Part shown: positions 1-8,173 of the stretch, one piece after another | Layout of the letters: each line of letters begins with the position of its first letter | Position numbering within the stretch: position 1 is the first letter of the stretch | Origin: an uncultured Brachyspira sp. | GTDB lineage: Bacteria > Spirochaetota > Brachyspiria > Brachyspirales > Brachyspiraceae | Reading direction: 5' to 3' | Assembly: GCF_910588665.1 (NCBI RefSeq) | Contig: NZ_CAJUPR010000009.1 | Coordinates: 24,195 to 88,194 of the forward strand | Length of the DNA: 64,000 nucleotides | Translations under genes and position numbers: made by a program | Notes under the pieces: model-generated | The model's database searches: none | What the model saw: only the letters and a program-made list of their open reading frames with translations | Told to the model about the DNA's origin: nothing

Positions 1-1386
1 AATTGTCAAATCCCCATTCTCTTTTATTACATCTTCTTTTGACCCCTTAAACTTCGCCCTGTCCTTTATCTTGTTGTAATATTCAATATGATAATTAAGT
101 AAATATTTATATGCCCCAAGTAAAAAACTTCCGCTGCCGCAAGCAGGATCCAATATTTTTATATTCGCTATCTCCTCTGGCTTCTTACCCTTTACAGCCT
201 CCCCAACCGTATTCGCTACTATATAATCAACTATATGCTCAGGCGTATAATAAACCCCTCCTGCCTTACGCACCTCTGGTTTTAATTCTATCTTCGCACT
301 ATGATTCTTACCTATAGTGATAGTCTTACCCAAAAACTGCTCATAAGCATTCCCTATTATCTCAACAGATATAACAGAAAACTCATAAGGGCTCAAAGGA
401 TAATAAAGTTCATTAATAATCTCTTTTATCACTTTATTATCAATATCTATATCAGCGGTTATATTATCTTTTGTAAAATCAAATAATCCCGAATTGTATT
501 TTCCGTCGGCTTTATTAAAAAGAATAAGTAAATCTTTATAAAAATTCCTGCTTTTATTTTCTAATATCTTTTTTAAATCCCCGTATTCTTCAATGCCTCT
601 GTCTTCAGCAGCCCTCAAGAATATAATCCTGTCAATAATCTGCTGAACCGCATAATTTAAATTGCGTACAGATAACTTTTTATTAAGCTTCGCAATATTA
701 GATGCAAGCTTAGTCCTCAAACTATCAAGAGAATTAAGAAAATCAATATCAACACTTTCTGTACCTTTTTTGTTTGAAGTACCAGCAATATATTTTTCAA
801 GCGAACCCTGTTCAATTCTCTCTTTATTAAGTATCTCATAAAGAAAATCAAACCTTTTTAAATAATCCTCAAAATATATATATTCAATCCTAGCAGCAGA
901 CGCTTTATCATTAACATTTGGCTTTCTAGTGCAGTCGTAAACGGCAAGCTCCTCAAAATCGGTAAGAAAACTTATACCAAGCTTAGCACTCCAGCCGTAC
1001 CTCCTAAGCTGAAAGGCAGGCAAACTGTCCTCTTTAAGATTAACCCCCGGCTTTTTCGCCTCCGCAAAGAAAACTCTGCTACCGCCAATACGAAATGCAT
1101 AATCAGGAGCTTTAGTTTCCTTACCGACTTTAACTCTATCCTCATGCACAACATCTCTGTAAGTCTGAGATTTTCCAGCCTTATTTGAAACATCCCAGCC
1201 GAAAGCCTCAAAGAACGGATCTAAAAAATCCCTTCTAGTCTCAGTTTCATTATAATTTTTATTTGTATACTGTGAATAATTTGATTTGAATTTTTCAATT
1301 AAAGAATATAGTTTTTCATATGATTGATTTTTGAGATCAGAGTTGACATAACTCTTAAAATTATTTAAATTACCTGTGACTTTCAT
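1..1386 (-). CDS. Type IIG restriction-modification enzyme (Eco57I-like), C-terminus beyond window
   Basis: The minus frame is open from the ATG at 1386 to base 1 without a stop (462 codons), so the gene leaves the left edge. Residues 94-95 (PD) and 109-111 (EAK) form a PD-(D/E)xK nuclease motif near the N-terminus. Residues about 376-390 hold the GGVYYTPEHIVDYIV segment, and residues 412-421 (LDPACGSGSF) are the SAM-binding motif I of N6-adenine methyltransferases. A nuclease and a methyltransferase in one chain is the type IIG layout: one polypeptide cuts and methylates DNA and carries its own target recognition in the missing C-terminus. A GGGGTG ribosome-binding site lies about 8 bases before the ATG. 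The frame is undamaged as far as seen. The family call is firm; specificity and activity cannot be judged without the rest. Confidence 0.88.
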   Translation of the reverse strand, partial: MKVTGNLNNFKSYVNSDLKNQSYEKLYSLIEKFKSNYSQYTNKNYNETETRRDFLDPFFEAFGWDVSNKAGKSQTYRDVVHEDRVKVGKETKAPDYAFRIGGSRVFFAEAKKPGVNLKEDSLPAFQLRRYGWSAKLGISFLTDFEELAVYDCTRKPNVNDKASAARIEYIYFEDYLKRFDFLYEILNKERIEQGSLEKYIAGTSNKKGTESVDIDFLNSLDSLRTKLASNIAKLNKKLSVRNLNYAVQQIIDRIIFLRAAEDRGIEEYGDLKKILENKSRNFYKDLLILFNKADGKYNSGLFDFTKDNITADIDIDNKVIKEIINELYYPLSPYEFSVISVEIIGNAYEQFLGKTITIGKNHSAKIELKPEVRKAGGVYYTPEHIVDYIVANTVGEAVKGKKPEEIANIKILDPACGSGSFLLGAYKYLLNYHIEYYNKIKDRAKFKGSKEDVIKENGDLTI

Positions 1387-1504
1387 AATATAAAACACCC
1401 CAATTATAACTTTATATTACAATACATCAAAAAACACATTTTGCAACTAAACATAAGCAGAAAAATCAGCCCAAACATCAAACAAACTGCAAGCTTTACC
1501 TTAC

Positions 1505-1604
1505 GCAGCACCACCCTGCAAGCATCGCCTCACCTTACCAAAAGCCAACACTACCAAATGAAGTGAGGAAGCACCCGAAGTGTATGCGGCTGATTACCCA
1601 GCAT
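1505..1604. repeat. Intergenic repeat, copy A (left of hicAB)
   Basis: This stretch shares blocks AGCACCACCCTGCA, GCCTCACCTTACCAAA, AATGAAGTGAGGAAG and GGCTGATTAC, in the same order and orientation, with 2143-2231. It is richer in G+C than its surroundings. The CCTCAC and GTGAGG pieces can pair, so a transcript could fold. The similarity probably extends some 20 bases to the left in weaker form. No reading frame is evident. Confidence 0.8.
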
Positions 1605-1651
1605 AAAAAAATAAACTAACTAAAAAGCTAACCAAACTCAAAAACAAAAAT

Positions 1652-1828
1652 TTATGACCTTTTTAATGGTATATTTTTTTCTTCAAAATATAGTGCTATC
1701 ACATTTTTTATTTCTCTTAAAGCTTCTTCTTCTGTTGCCCCAAAAGCACTAATAGAGTCTAATTCTTCAGATAAAGCTATATAACACTCATCTTCTTCAC
1801 TATAAAAAATTTTTATACTATAGTTCAT
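1652..1828 (-). CDS. hicB: HicB-family antitoxin (short form)
   Basis: A 58-residue frame starting MNYSIKIFYSEEDECYIAL and ending PLKRS. The N-terminal beta strand followed by an acidic turn, then SEELDSISAFGATEEEALREI, is the pattern of the HicB partial RNase H-like fold, which binds and masks the HicA toxin. The GGAGGAG at the end of hicA serves as its ribosome-binding site, and only two bases separate the hicA stop from this ATG, so the two are translationally coupled. No clear C-terminal DNA-binding domain is present, so autoregulation by this protein is doubtful. It lies directly downstream of hicA, the usual hicA-hicB order. Confidence 0.8.
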   Translation of the reverse strand: MNYSIKIFYSEEDECYIALSEELDSISAFGATEEEALREIKNVIALYFEEKNIPLKRS

Positions 1829-1830
1829 AA

Positions 1831-2070
1831 TTACTCCTCCAAACCATATTTTTTAACAAGAGATAAAAACTGCTTAACTTGATAAGGTTTTACCTCACCA
1901 TTAACATTTTGTATATTAATTAGCTCACTAACTCCTATTTTGGAATATATTTTATGGCTTCCTCTTTGCCTTTTGCACACAAAACCAAAATCTTCAACAA
2001 TATTACAAAAATAATAATATTTAATATTTTTATTATTTGTAAGTTTCTTAATAATTTCTTTTCTATTCAT
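1831..2070 (-). CDS. hicA: HicA-family mRNA interferase toxin (YcfA-like)
   Basis: A 79-residue protein. HicA toxins have a dsRBD-like fold and cleave mRNA using one histidine in a G-S-H-x-x-Y/F segment. Here RGSHKIY near residues 37-43 supplies that residue, preceded by a strand with DFGFVCKRQ and followed by the typical C-terminal helix (KPYQVKQFLSLVKKYGL). The length fits the family. It is upstream of and coupled to hicB. No obvious Shine-Dalgarno sequence precedes the ATG, so toxin translation may be weak. The pair lies between two copies of a direct intergenic repeat and beside Hachiman and restriction genes, which suggests a role as a stabilising or defence-island module (inference). 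Confidence 0.85.
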   Translation of the reverse strand: MNRKEIIKKLTNNKNIKYYYFCNIVEDFGFVCKRQRGSHKIYSKIGVSELINIQNVNGEVKPYQVKQFLSLVKKYGLEE

Positions 2071-2142
2071 ATTTTAATTATAAAGTTATTCAATATAAAA
2101 TCAACTACCCGCCTAGCTTCCGCAGTATTCGCCCTACGAGCT

Positions 2143-2231
2143 GTAGCACCACCCTGCACGGTATTGCCTCACCTTACCAAACGCCAACGCGACCGAATGA
2201 AGTGAGGAAGTTGTGGCTGATTACACAACAT
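2143..2231. repeat. Intergenic repeat, copy B (right of hicAB)
   Basis: Direct repeat of 1505-1604 with the same four conserved blocks in order. It lacks about ten bases relative to copy A around the segment after GAGGAAG. It ends about ten bases before the hamB stop codon. Together the two copies bracket hicAB at a distance of about 640 bases. Confidence 0.8.
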
Positions 2232-2241
2232 TAAACAATTA

Positions 2242-4410
2242 TTATATTTTAATATCTATACCATCATAAAAATATTGTAAAAAATAATAATCAAAAGAGT
2301 TTATATCAAATAATTTTATAATATCATCTTTTTTTTCTATAAATTGATTTAAAGTCTTATTAATCCCATCTTTTTCATTAAAATTAAATTTAATAATAGC
2401 AGATTCATCAATTTTTTTAGATAACATTCTAGGAAGTCCAAATTCTTCTAAAGTATAAACATGTGGTGGTAAAAATACATTTTGTAAATTAGTAACAAAT
2501 GAAGATATATCAATTGCATTATCTTTTAAAATACATTTTTGTAATGTATTAATATCTGAAAACAAATTATATACATCAAATGATACTAAATTTTCAAATT
2601 TGAAATAATCATCTATTTCTATATAATTTTTAGTTGTATTTAAAATTTCTAATAATGATAAGTTCCAATTATTAGAAATAGCTATAATAAAATTTGATAT
2701 ATTTTGTGGCTCATATTTAAAATAAATATTACATTTATATAATATATTTAATATGTAATTAAAATCATTTTTCCAATCTTCATTAGAAAATGGTAATAAC
2801 ATATCTATTAGCTTATTATTATCACTTGCATCATATAATTCTTTAGTTATATTAAGCATAGTTTCTCTATCATTTTTTATTGAATGTTCATCTCTAATAC
2901 TGTAAAATTCTTCTTCACCTATCATTGATATCATTTCTTTTTTAGTTTCTTCTATATTATTTTTTTGTTCTTCTGTTAAATTATTAAATATTTCTGTATT
3001 ATCTATATCAATAATAGTAGAATCATTAATATCAATATTTAATTTATATATTTTTTTAGCTGGAGGCTTTTCTAATAAATAAATATTACCTGTATAATAC
3101 TCAAACATTCTACCAGCTCTACCCTTTATATTATTGTATGTAAACCTATTAAATTTGTTTATTGATATTTTATTACTATATAAAATGATATTCTCAGCAA
3201 CTGTATTAACTCCTTCTATAAGTGAAGAAGTAGCAATTATTGTATTTATATGATTAATTTCTTTATAATTAAAAAGATTAATTTGTATTTGAGATAAATA
3301 TTTTGGTATTTGGGAATTATGAATACCAATTCCTCTTTTAACTAATTTATATAAAATCCATTCTTTGGAATAATGTAACCCTAACCATTTTAAAAAACTA
3401 TTTTGCAATTTAGTATTTGTCGACATACTTATATTATATTTTTCTATACATTCTTTATATATATCTTTTATACTTATAACTGTATTTGTGTATATAATAT
3501 TTTTTTTATTAAATAATTCATTTCTTAATAATGAATTTAATTTATTATTTTTTAAATATTCTTTATTCTTTCCTGTAACAATGCAATTATGCTCTTCAAC
3601 TTTTACTGTATTAAAATTAGTATAATAAAATTCATTATGCTCTATAAATGGATTTTCTGATACTTCATCAATATTAGGTGCAATAAAATATTTCTGTGTA
3701 ATTTCAGAACAATAATAAAATATTATTTGCTGTAATATAGAACTTCTTATATCAGCTTTTCCATTATCATTTTTGATTATTTCTATTTTATAAAATTCAT
3801 CAACAATAAATAAATCCAAATTTATATTAAATAATACTTTATAATATGTTAAAGCCCTTTCTTGTGTAAAAATAAATATATTTTTAAACTTTATGCTTTC
3901 ATTTACTGTAGTAATAATATTATAATCATTATGAAACTTTTTATATATCCTTCTTCTAGCTTCATCAAGTAGGGCTATTGTAGGAACTATTATTAAAATA
4001 TTTTTAGGTTTTTTAATAGATATTAAACTGTCTATTATATAACTTTTACCAAAACTTGTTGGTGCACTTAACAATACATTATCACCATTTAAAAGAAGTT
4101 TCAATATCATTGACTGTTCCCTATGTAATACAATATTATCATTTTTATCATACAAAGAGAATAAATTATAAACTAATCGATCTTCAAATATTGCATCTTC
4201 AATATATTTATCTAAATATGGATACAATCCTGACATCCTTATTAAATGATAAAAAAACTGTCTATAACTCAAAGGTTGTGATTTAATATCTATATTATTA
4301 TTTATATAGTCTAATAAATTAATCAAAGATTCTCTGGCTTTTTCTTCTTTTTCTTTATTGAATAATGAATTAATTTTTTTACATTCATCAAATAAATCAA
4401 ATTCTTTCAT
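2242..4410 (-). CDS. hamB: Hachiman anti-phage system helicase HamB
   Basis: A 722-residue superfamily 2 helicase. Walker A is APTSFGKS at residues 116-123. Motif II is DEFY at 204-207 in place of the commoner DEAH/DECH. Motif V lies in ATSSLIEGVNT (393-403) and motif VI is GRAGRM (430-435), giving a Ski2-like core followed by a roughly 280-residue C-terminal part. The upstream gene is a HamA-type nuclease and overlaps it by four bases (ATGA), the classic two-gene Hachiman operon, in which HamB is thought to sense damaged or phage-altered DNA and release the HamA nuclease. The frame is complete, so the system looks functional. The neighbours are a toxin-antitoxin pair and restriction genes. 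Base composition is even more AT-rich than the housekeeping genes, which fits horizontal acquisition. Confidence 0.85.
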   Translation of the reverse strand: MKEFDLFDECKKINSLFNKEKEEKARESLINLLDYINNNIDIKSQPLSYRQFFYHLIRMSGLYPYLDKYIEDAIFEDRLVYNLFSLYDKNDNIVLHREQSMILKLLLNGDNVLLSAPTSFGKSYIIDSLISIKKPKNILIIVPTIALLDEARRRIYKKFHNDYNIITTVNESIKFKNIFIFTQERALTYYKVLFNINLDLFIVDEFYKIEIIKNDNGKADIRSSILQQIIFYYCSEITQKYFIAPNIDEVSENPFIEHNEFYYTNFNTVKVEEHNCIVTGKNKEYLKNNKLNSLLRNELFNKKNIIYTNTVISIKDIYKECIEKYNISMSTNTKLQNSFLKWLGLHYSKEWILYKLVKRGIGIHNSQIPKYLSQIQINLFNYKEINHINTIIATSSLIEGVNTVAENIILYSNKISINKFNRFTYNNIKGRAGRMFEYYTGNIYLLEKPPAKKIYKLNIDINDSTIIDIDNTEIFNNLTEEQKNNIEETKKEMISMIGEEEFYSIRDEHSIKNDRETMLNITKELYDASDNNKLIDMLLPFSNEDWKNDFNYILNILYKCNIYFKYEPQNISNFIIAISNNWNLSLLEILNTTKNYIEIDDYFKFENLVSFDVYNLFSDINTLQKCILKDNAIDISSFVTNLQNVFLPPHVYTLEEFGLPRMLSKKIDESAIIKFNFNEKDGINKTLNQFIEKKDDIIKLFDINSFDYYFLQYFYDGIDIKI

Positions 4411-5363
4411 ATTTTTTCTTCTAATTCTAATAACTTTCTAAAAAAAATTTCGGATATATCTTTTTTACTATGTACTGGAAAAAGTATTAAGTGAAAATTG
4501 ATTTCTTCTCCTTTATACAAATTCTTTATAAAATCAAAACTAGCTAAAAAACATTCTTTTACTATTTTTTTATGGCAAGAAATTATATTTGTTTTATAAT
4601 TATCATCTATAGAGTTATTTGATAATGTTATATCGCACTCATATAATATTAATATAGGTATATGTAATTGTTTTTTTACTTTATCAAGTGAATTAGCGTT
4701 ATCTAACATTAACTTAATATTTTCATGAATATTTTTATCTATTTTATTAAAGCTTAACATATCATTTAAATCTTTAGAATTATAAGCCATTGATATTTCT
4801 GCTTTTAATTTATCATCTTCTAAAATAGATTTAATAGATTCTATAGCATTTTTAACTGCTTTCTTTACATCTTTATAAAACTTGGATTCCCCCAACCATA
4901 AATTAATTTGACCATTATTAATTGTAATATGTATACTATCAGCACCATGAATATAAGTATTTCTATTAGTTTTATAAAATATTTTAGGAACTACATTTAA
5001 AGCATTATAATAATCTTTCATTATAGCATATAATAAAATTTCTCCTATTTCTCCAGATTTTTCTATATCATTTGGTTTAAGTTTTGAAATAGCTTTTTTT
5101 AACATACTCATTGGATAATCTGACAATATTTTTCTTTCTTCAAATGAAAGTCCTACCTCTATAACTCTATCATATAAATAATCTACAAATTTATTGATTC
5201 TCCATTGTCCATTTTCATAATCATTAATTAAACTTAGAAGACAATAATTTTTATAACATGCGTCTATATTAAGATTTAAATTTTTTAATATATCGTCAAC
5301 TAATATATCAAATTTTATATTATCATAATTTGTTTTAGTTATTTCATTATATTTATTCTTCAT
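4407..5363 (-). CDS. hamA: Hachiman anti-phage system nuclease HamA (DUF1837)
   Basis: A 318-residue protein. The core resembles the DUF1837 nuclease of Hachiman: GEIGE at residues 104-108, GAD at 140-142 and GESK at 158-161 give the E...D...ExK spacing of a PD-(D/E)xK active site. HamA is the effector that degrades DNA when released by its helicase partner. GGAAGG lies six bases before the ATG. It is the first gene of a two-gene operon and its stop overlaps the hamB start. No inactivating change is visible. The assignment depends on combining the motif pattern with the helicase partner; the motif alone would be weaker. Confidence 0.82.
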   Translation of the reverse strand: MKNKYNEITKTNYDNIKFDILVDDILKNLNLNIDACYKNYCLLSLINDYENGQWRINKFVDYLYDRVIEVGLSFEERKILSDYPMSMLKKAISKLKPNDIEKSGEIGEILLYAIMKDYYNALNVVPKIFYKTNRNTYIHGADSIHITINNGQINLWLGESKFYKDVKKAVKNAIESIKSILEDDKLKAEISMAYNSKDLNDMLSFNKIDKNIHENIKLMLDNANSLDKVKKQLHIPILILYECDITLSNNSIDDNYKTNIISCHKKIVKECFLASFDFIKNLYKGEEINFHLILFPVHSKKDISEIFFRKLLELEEKI

Positions 5364-5677
5364 TAATAACCTTCCATAGTCTTTCTTTAGTTATTATTTA
5401 AATTATAAATAAAACTTTTAAATTATCAACCCACTATATATACTCTTAAATCTAAACAAAGGCTAATAGTCCGAGCCATAAATTTAATAATTTTTTTTTG
5501 GTTCTTTTGACAAAGTCCGCCTGTAGCGTAAGAAAAAAATATGACTCAATACCAGAAATAATAAATTATACCAAAAGATTGTAAATGTTTTTTGGTTCTT
5601 TTTTACAAAAAAGAAATGCCGTTTTTTGGGGCAAGCAAAAAAAGAACAAGAAAAATTTGCTTTCTTTCATAAAGAAG
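5364..5677. other. Non-coding spacer with short repeated T-rich motif
   Basis: No gene was found here. The 15-base motif TTTTTTGGTTCTTTT occurs at 5494-5508 and again at 5588-5602, and a reverse-complement relative (AAAAAAAGAAC) follows near 5639-5649. The rest is AT-rich. It looks like degenerate interspersed repeat material between hamA and the restriction-enzyme remnant. Confidence 0.5.
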
Positions 5678-6007
5678 TTACCACTCAATAATCTTTATTT
5701 CATCATCAGTTAAATTATACAACTCATACACAATATTATCAACTTCGCCATCAAGCTCAGAAGTATCTTTAAAATAATATATTCCGTTAACAGGCGTCCA
5801 AATTATTCTATCTTTTTCAAAATCTTTTAAATAAGCACAATTCCTCAAATTATAATATGTGTCTCCTTTATCTTTAGCATTATTTATTTTCTCTCTGTAC
5901 AATTTAATTTCTTTTTTAAAATAATCTAATTTATCATTATCAATTTCATAATTTAATAAATTTCTTAATTTTAATAATTCTTTTGCATTTTTTGTAATAG
6001 ACTTCAT
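5678..6007 (-). pseudogene. Remnant resembling the C-terminus of a type IIG restriction-modification enzyme
   Basis: A 109-codon frame with a good GGAG site eight bases before its ATG. The ending DNIVYELYNLTDDEIKIIE matches the characteristic tail of Eco57I-like type IIG enzymes, where an I-V-Y-x-L-Y-x-L-T-x-x-E-I segment closes the specificity domain. The middle (AYLKDFEKDRIIW) resembles another piece of that C-terminal domain, but the two parts are much closer together than in a full enzyme. I read it as a deletion remnant that may still be translated. It is not the missing end of the gene at 1-1386, which runs off the other way. An independent small protein is the alternative. Confidence 0.5.
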
Positions 6008-6057
6008 AAATAATACTCCAAGTACAATTGTATTATTATACAGTAATACTGAAAAAT

Positions 6058-6092
6058 AAAAAGGACATATAAATAAATTATATGCCCTTTTT
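6058..6092. terminator. Bidirectional terminator hairpin downstream of ahpC
   Basis: AAAAAGGACATATAA pairs with TTATATGCCCTTTTT around a five-base loop with a single A/C mismatch. A T-run follows on the plus strand, and the matching A-run gives a T-run on the minus strand. It ends ahpC transcription and insulates it from the remnant gene. Confidence 0.75.
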
Positions 6093-6121
6093 ATTTATGG
6101 TATATTTATATAATTAATAGA

Positions 6122-6685
6122 TTATAGTTTTCCTACTAAGTCAATACTCGGCTTTAAAGTTTCAGCGCCAGGCTTCCATTTAGCTGGGCAAACTTCTCCG
6201 CCATGTTCAGCTACATATTGAGCAGCCTGCACTTTGCGGAGAAGTTCATTAGCATCTCTTCCTATTCCCATATCATGTATTTCATAAGCCTTAATAAAGC
6301 CTTCAGGATTTACAATAAAGCTTCCGCGCAAATTTTTTCCCTCTTCATCTACAAATACTTCAAAAAACTTTCCAAGTACTCCCGTAGGATCTCCAAGCAT
6401 CGCATATTTAATATTTTTAATAGTATCTGTGGCATCAGCCCAAGCTTTATGCACAAAATGAGTGTCTGCCGATACAGAATAAATCTCGCAATTAATTTTC
6501 TTCAATTCGTCATATATGCTATTTAAATCCGCTAATTCAGTAGGACATACAAATGTAAAATCTGCAGGATAAAAGAAAAATACGCTCCATTTACCAAGCA
6601 CATCTTTTGTTTCAACTGTTTTGAAATCGCCGTTCTGATATGCCTGAACTTTGAAATCAGTAATTTTTCTATTAATTAAGCTCAT
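6122..6685 (-). CDS. ahpC: Alkyl hydroperoxide reductase C (2-Cys peroxiredoxin)
   Basis: A 187-residue AhpC/Prx1-type peroxiredoxin that reduces hydrogen peroxide and organic peroxides in the cytoplasm. The peroxidatic cysteine is in DFTFVCPTE near residue 47, and the resolving cysteine is in GEVCPAKW near residue 166. Length and both motifs are standard for the family. No ahpF is adjacent, so the reductant must come from elsewhere (an NADH oxidase or thioredoxin system). The gene stands alone between a terminator and a promoter region with a perfect palindrome, which suggests individual, probably stress-responsive, control. This is one of three thiol peroxidase families in the window. Confidence 0.96.
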   Translation of the reverse strand: MSLINRKITDFKVQAYQNGDFKTVETKDVLGKWSVFFFYPADFTFVCPTELADLNSIYDELKKINCEIYSVSADTHFVHKAWADATDTIKNIKYAMLGDPTGVLGKFFEVFVDEEGKNLRGSFIVNPEGFIKAYEIHDMGIGRDANELLRKVQAAQYVAEHGGEVCPAKWKPGAETLKPSIDLVGKL

Positions 6686-6723
6686 ATTATAACTCCTATT
6701 GCTTGTAGTTTATAGCTTCTAAC

Positions 6724-6750
6724 AATATACTAAATAATATTTTTTGTCAA
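6724..6750 (-). promoter_or_regulatory. Putative ahpC promoter
   Basis: Read on the minus strand: TTGACA (6750-6745), 15 bases, TATATT (6729-6724), about 40 bases before the ahpC start. The spacer is shorter than the usual 17 bases. Confidence 0.45.
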
Positions 6751-6767
6751 GTAAAAAAAAATATATA

Positions 6768-6784
6768 TTAGTAAAAATTACTAA
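6768..6784. promoter_or_regulatory. Perfect palindrome upstream of ahpC, candidate operator
   Basis: TTAGTAA-AAA-TTACTAA is a 7-3-7 perfect inverted repeat 18 bases upstream of the putative -35 of ahpC. Its position and symmetry suit a dimeric regulator. It resembles Fur/PerR-type AT-rich boxes only loosely, so the regulator is unknown. Confidence 0.45.
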
Positions 6785-6862
6785 AAAATATAATATTTAA
6801 TTAATTTGACAAAATATAATTTTTATACAGATTCAAATATAAAATAATCAGCTTAAATAAAA

Positions 6863-8062
6863 TTATTTATAATCCTTATTTTTTAATTGATAAACAGCTC
6901 TTTTAATAAAAAGCTTTATATAATCAAAATTTGTCGCTATATTCAATCTTATAAAGCCTTTATATTCTTTTGAAAACCATTCGCCGAAATCTACAGCTAT
7001 TTTACAGTCATCTTGTATAAACTCTTTTACCCTGTCTTTATTAACAGCTTTTCTTAAATCTATAAAAGGCAGATATGTGCCTTCCAATGGACTTACTATT
7101 ATATTAGGAATTTCTTTTTTTAATTCATCTTTAATATATTCATAATTTCTTTTTAAAGTATTTAATAATCCGTCAAGCCAATCCGCACCATATCTGTATG
7201 CAGCTTCAGCGGCAATCATACCTAAAACGCTTATCTCAGTTTTATTAATAGTATTGACATATTTATTATATAATTTTCTCATTTTTTCATCTGGTATAAT
7301 AATATGAGAGTTTAAAAGACATGCCAGATTAAAAGTCTTTGATGCCGAAGTAAGAACTATAAGTCTGTCAGTATATTTATCCTTATTTTTAATAGAAAGC
7401 GCAGATATAAAAGGCTTTATACCAAGATTTATATCTTGATGAATCTCATCTGAAATTATATAAACATTATGCCTCTTGCATATATCAAAAACTTTATCAA
7501 TCTCTTCCTCTGTCCATACCCTTCCTACAGGATTATGAGGATTGCAGAATATTATCAATTTAACATCATTATTTATTATATCATTTTCAAGCTTTTCAAA
7601 ATCTATAGTAAAAATACCGTTATCATTTTTTAATGAACATTCTATTAAAATTCTTTCATTATCTTTTACCGCATTATGAAAAGGATAATAAACAGGAGTG
7701 AGTATTGCTATGCTGTCCCCTTTTTCAGTAAAAGCATTTACAATCCAATATATAGCTGTTACAACTCCTGCAGAAAATTTTATCCACTCTTTTTTTAAAT
7801 CTATATTATATCTGCTTTTCTGCCAATTAAAAAAAGCTTCAAAATAACTGTCCCATAAAACAGTATATCCAAAAACTCCATGAGAAACTCTTTTATTAAC
7901 GGCTTCTATAACTTCATCAGGAGCTTTAAACTCCATATCGGCTACCCACATAGGAATAAGTCCGTCAGTTTGAAATCTTCTGTCTTTTCCTGTTTCCCAT
8001 TTCTCTGAATTAGTTCCATCTCTGCCTACCAAATATCTGCTGTTAAACTCTTCTGCGGTCAT
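6863..8062 (-). CDS. patB: PatB/MalY-type PLP-dependent aminotransferase (cystathionine beta-lyase)
   Basis: A 399-residue fold-type I PLP enzyme of the MalY/PatB class, which typically cleaves cystathionine to homocysteine, pyruvate and ammonia. Visible features are the N-terminal substrate region (MWVADMEFKAPDEV), the FCNPHNPVGRVW segment, SDEIHQD, and the PLP lysine in TSASKTFNLA. The frame is open to 8143, but the start at 8062 is preferred because AAGGA precedes this ATG at good spacing and family members begin here. The extra 27 residues upstream are hydrophobic and unlike the family. It is separated from floA by about 110 bases. The exact substrate is not certain. Confidence 0.88.
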   Translation of the reverse strand: MTAEEFNSRYLVGRDGTNSEKWETGKDRRFQTDGLIPMWVADMEFKAPDEVIEAVNKRVSHGVFGYTVLWDSYFEAFFNWQKSRYNIDLKKEWIKFSAGVVTAIYWIVNAFTEKGDSIAILTPVYYPFHNAVKDNERILIECSLKNDNGIFTIDFEKLENDIINNDVKLIIFCNPHNPVGRVWTEEEIDKVFDICKRHNVYIISDEIHQDINLGIKPFISALSIKNKDKYTDRLIVLTSASKTFNLACLLNSHIIIPDEKMRKLYNKYVNTINKTEISVLGMIAAEAAYRYGADWLDGLLNTLKRNYEYIKDELKKEIPNIIVSPLEGTYLPFIDLRKAVNKDRVKEFIQDDCKIAVDFGEWFSKEYKGFIRLNIATNFDYIKLFIKRAVYQLKNKDYK

Positions 8063-8173
8063 AAAATTATCCTTAAATATAATATTTTTATATTGAAAAA
8101 TTAATCTGATATAAAAAAATAGTCTGCATACAGAATAATACACAGACCATAAAAAATTATAAATATACTGAAT

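Noticed and set aside
111..486. Two short plus-strand open frames at the left edge
   Set aside because: They lie opposite the continuous minus-strand type IIG gene, which has strong nuclease and methyltransferase motifs; they have no recognisable products.
972..1211. 79-codon minus-strand frame
   Set aside because: It is in another frame inside the type IIG gene and has no ribosome-binding site or family pattern.
2242..4410. Ordinary housekeeping RNA or DNA helicase
   Set aside because: The overlapping HamA-type nuclease gene and defence-type neighbours make Hachiman HamB the better reading.
6806..6830. TTGACA followed by an AT-rich stretch on the plus strand upstream of ahpC
   Set aside because: It points toward the 3' end of the minus-strand patB gene, where no plus-strand gene exists; chance match in AT-rich DNA.
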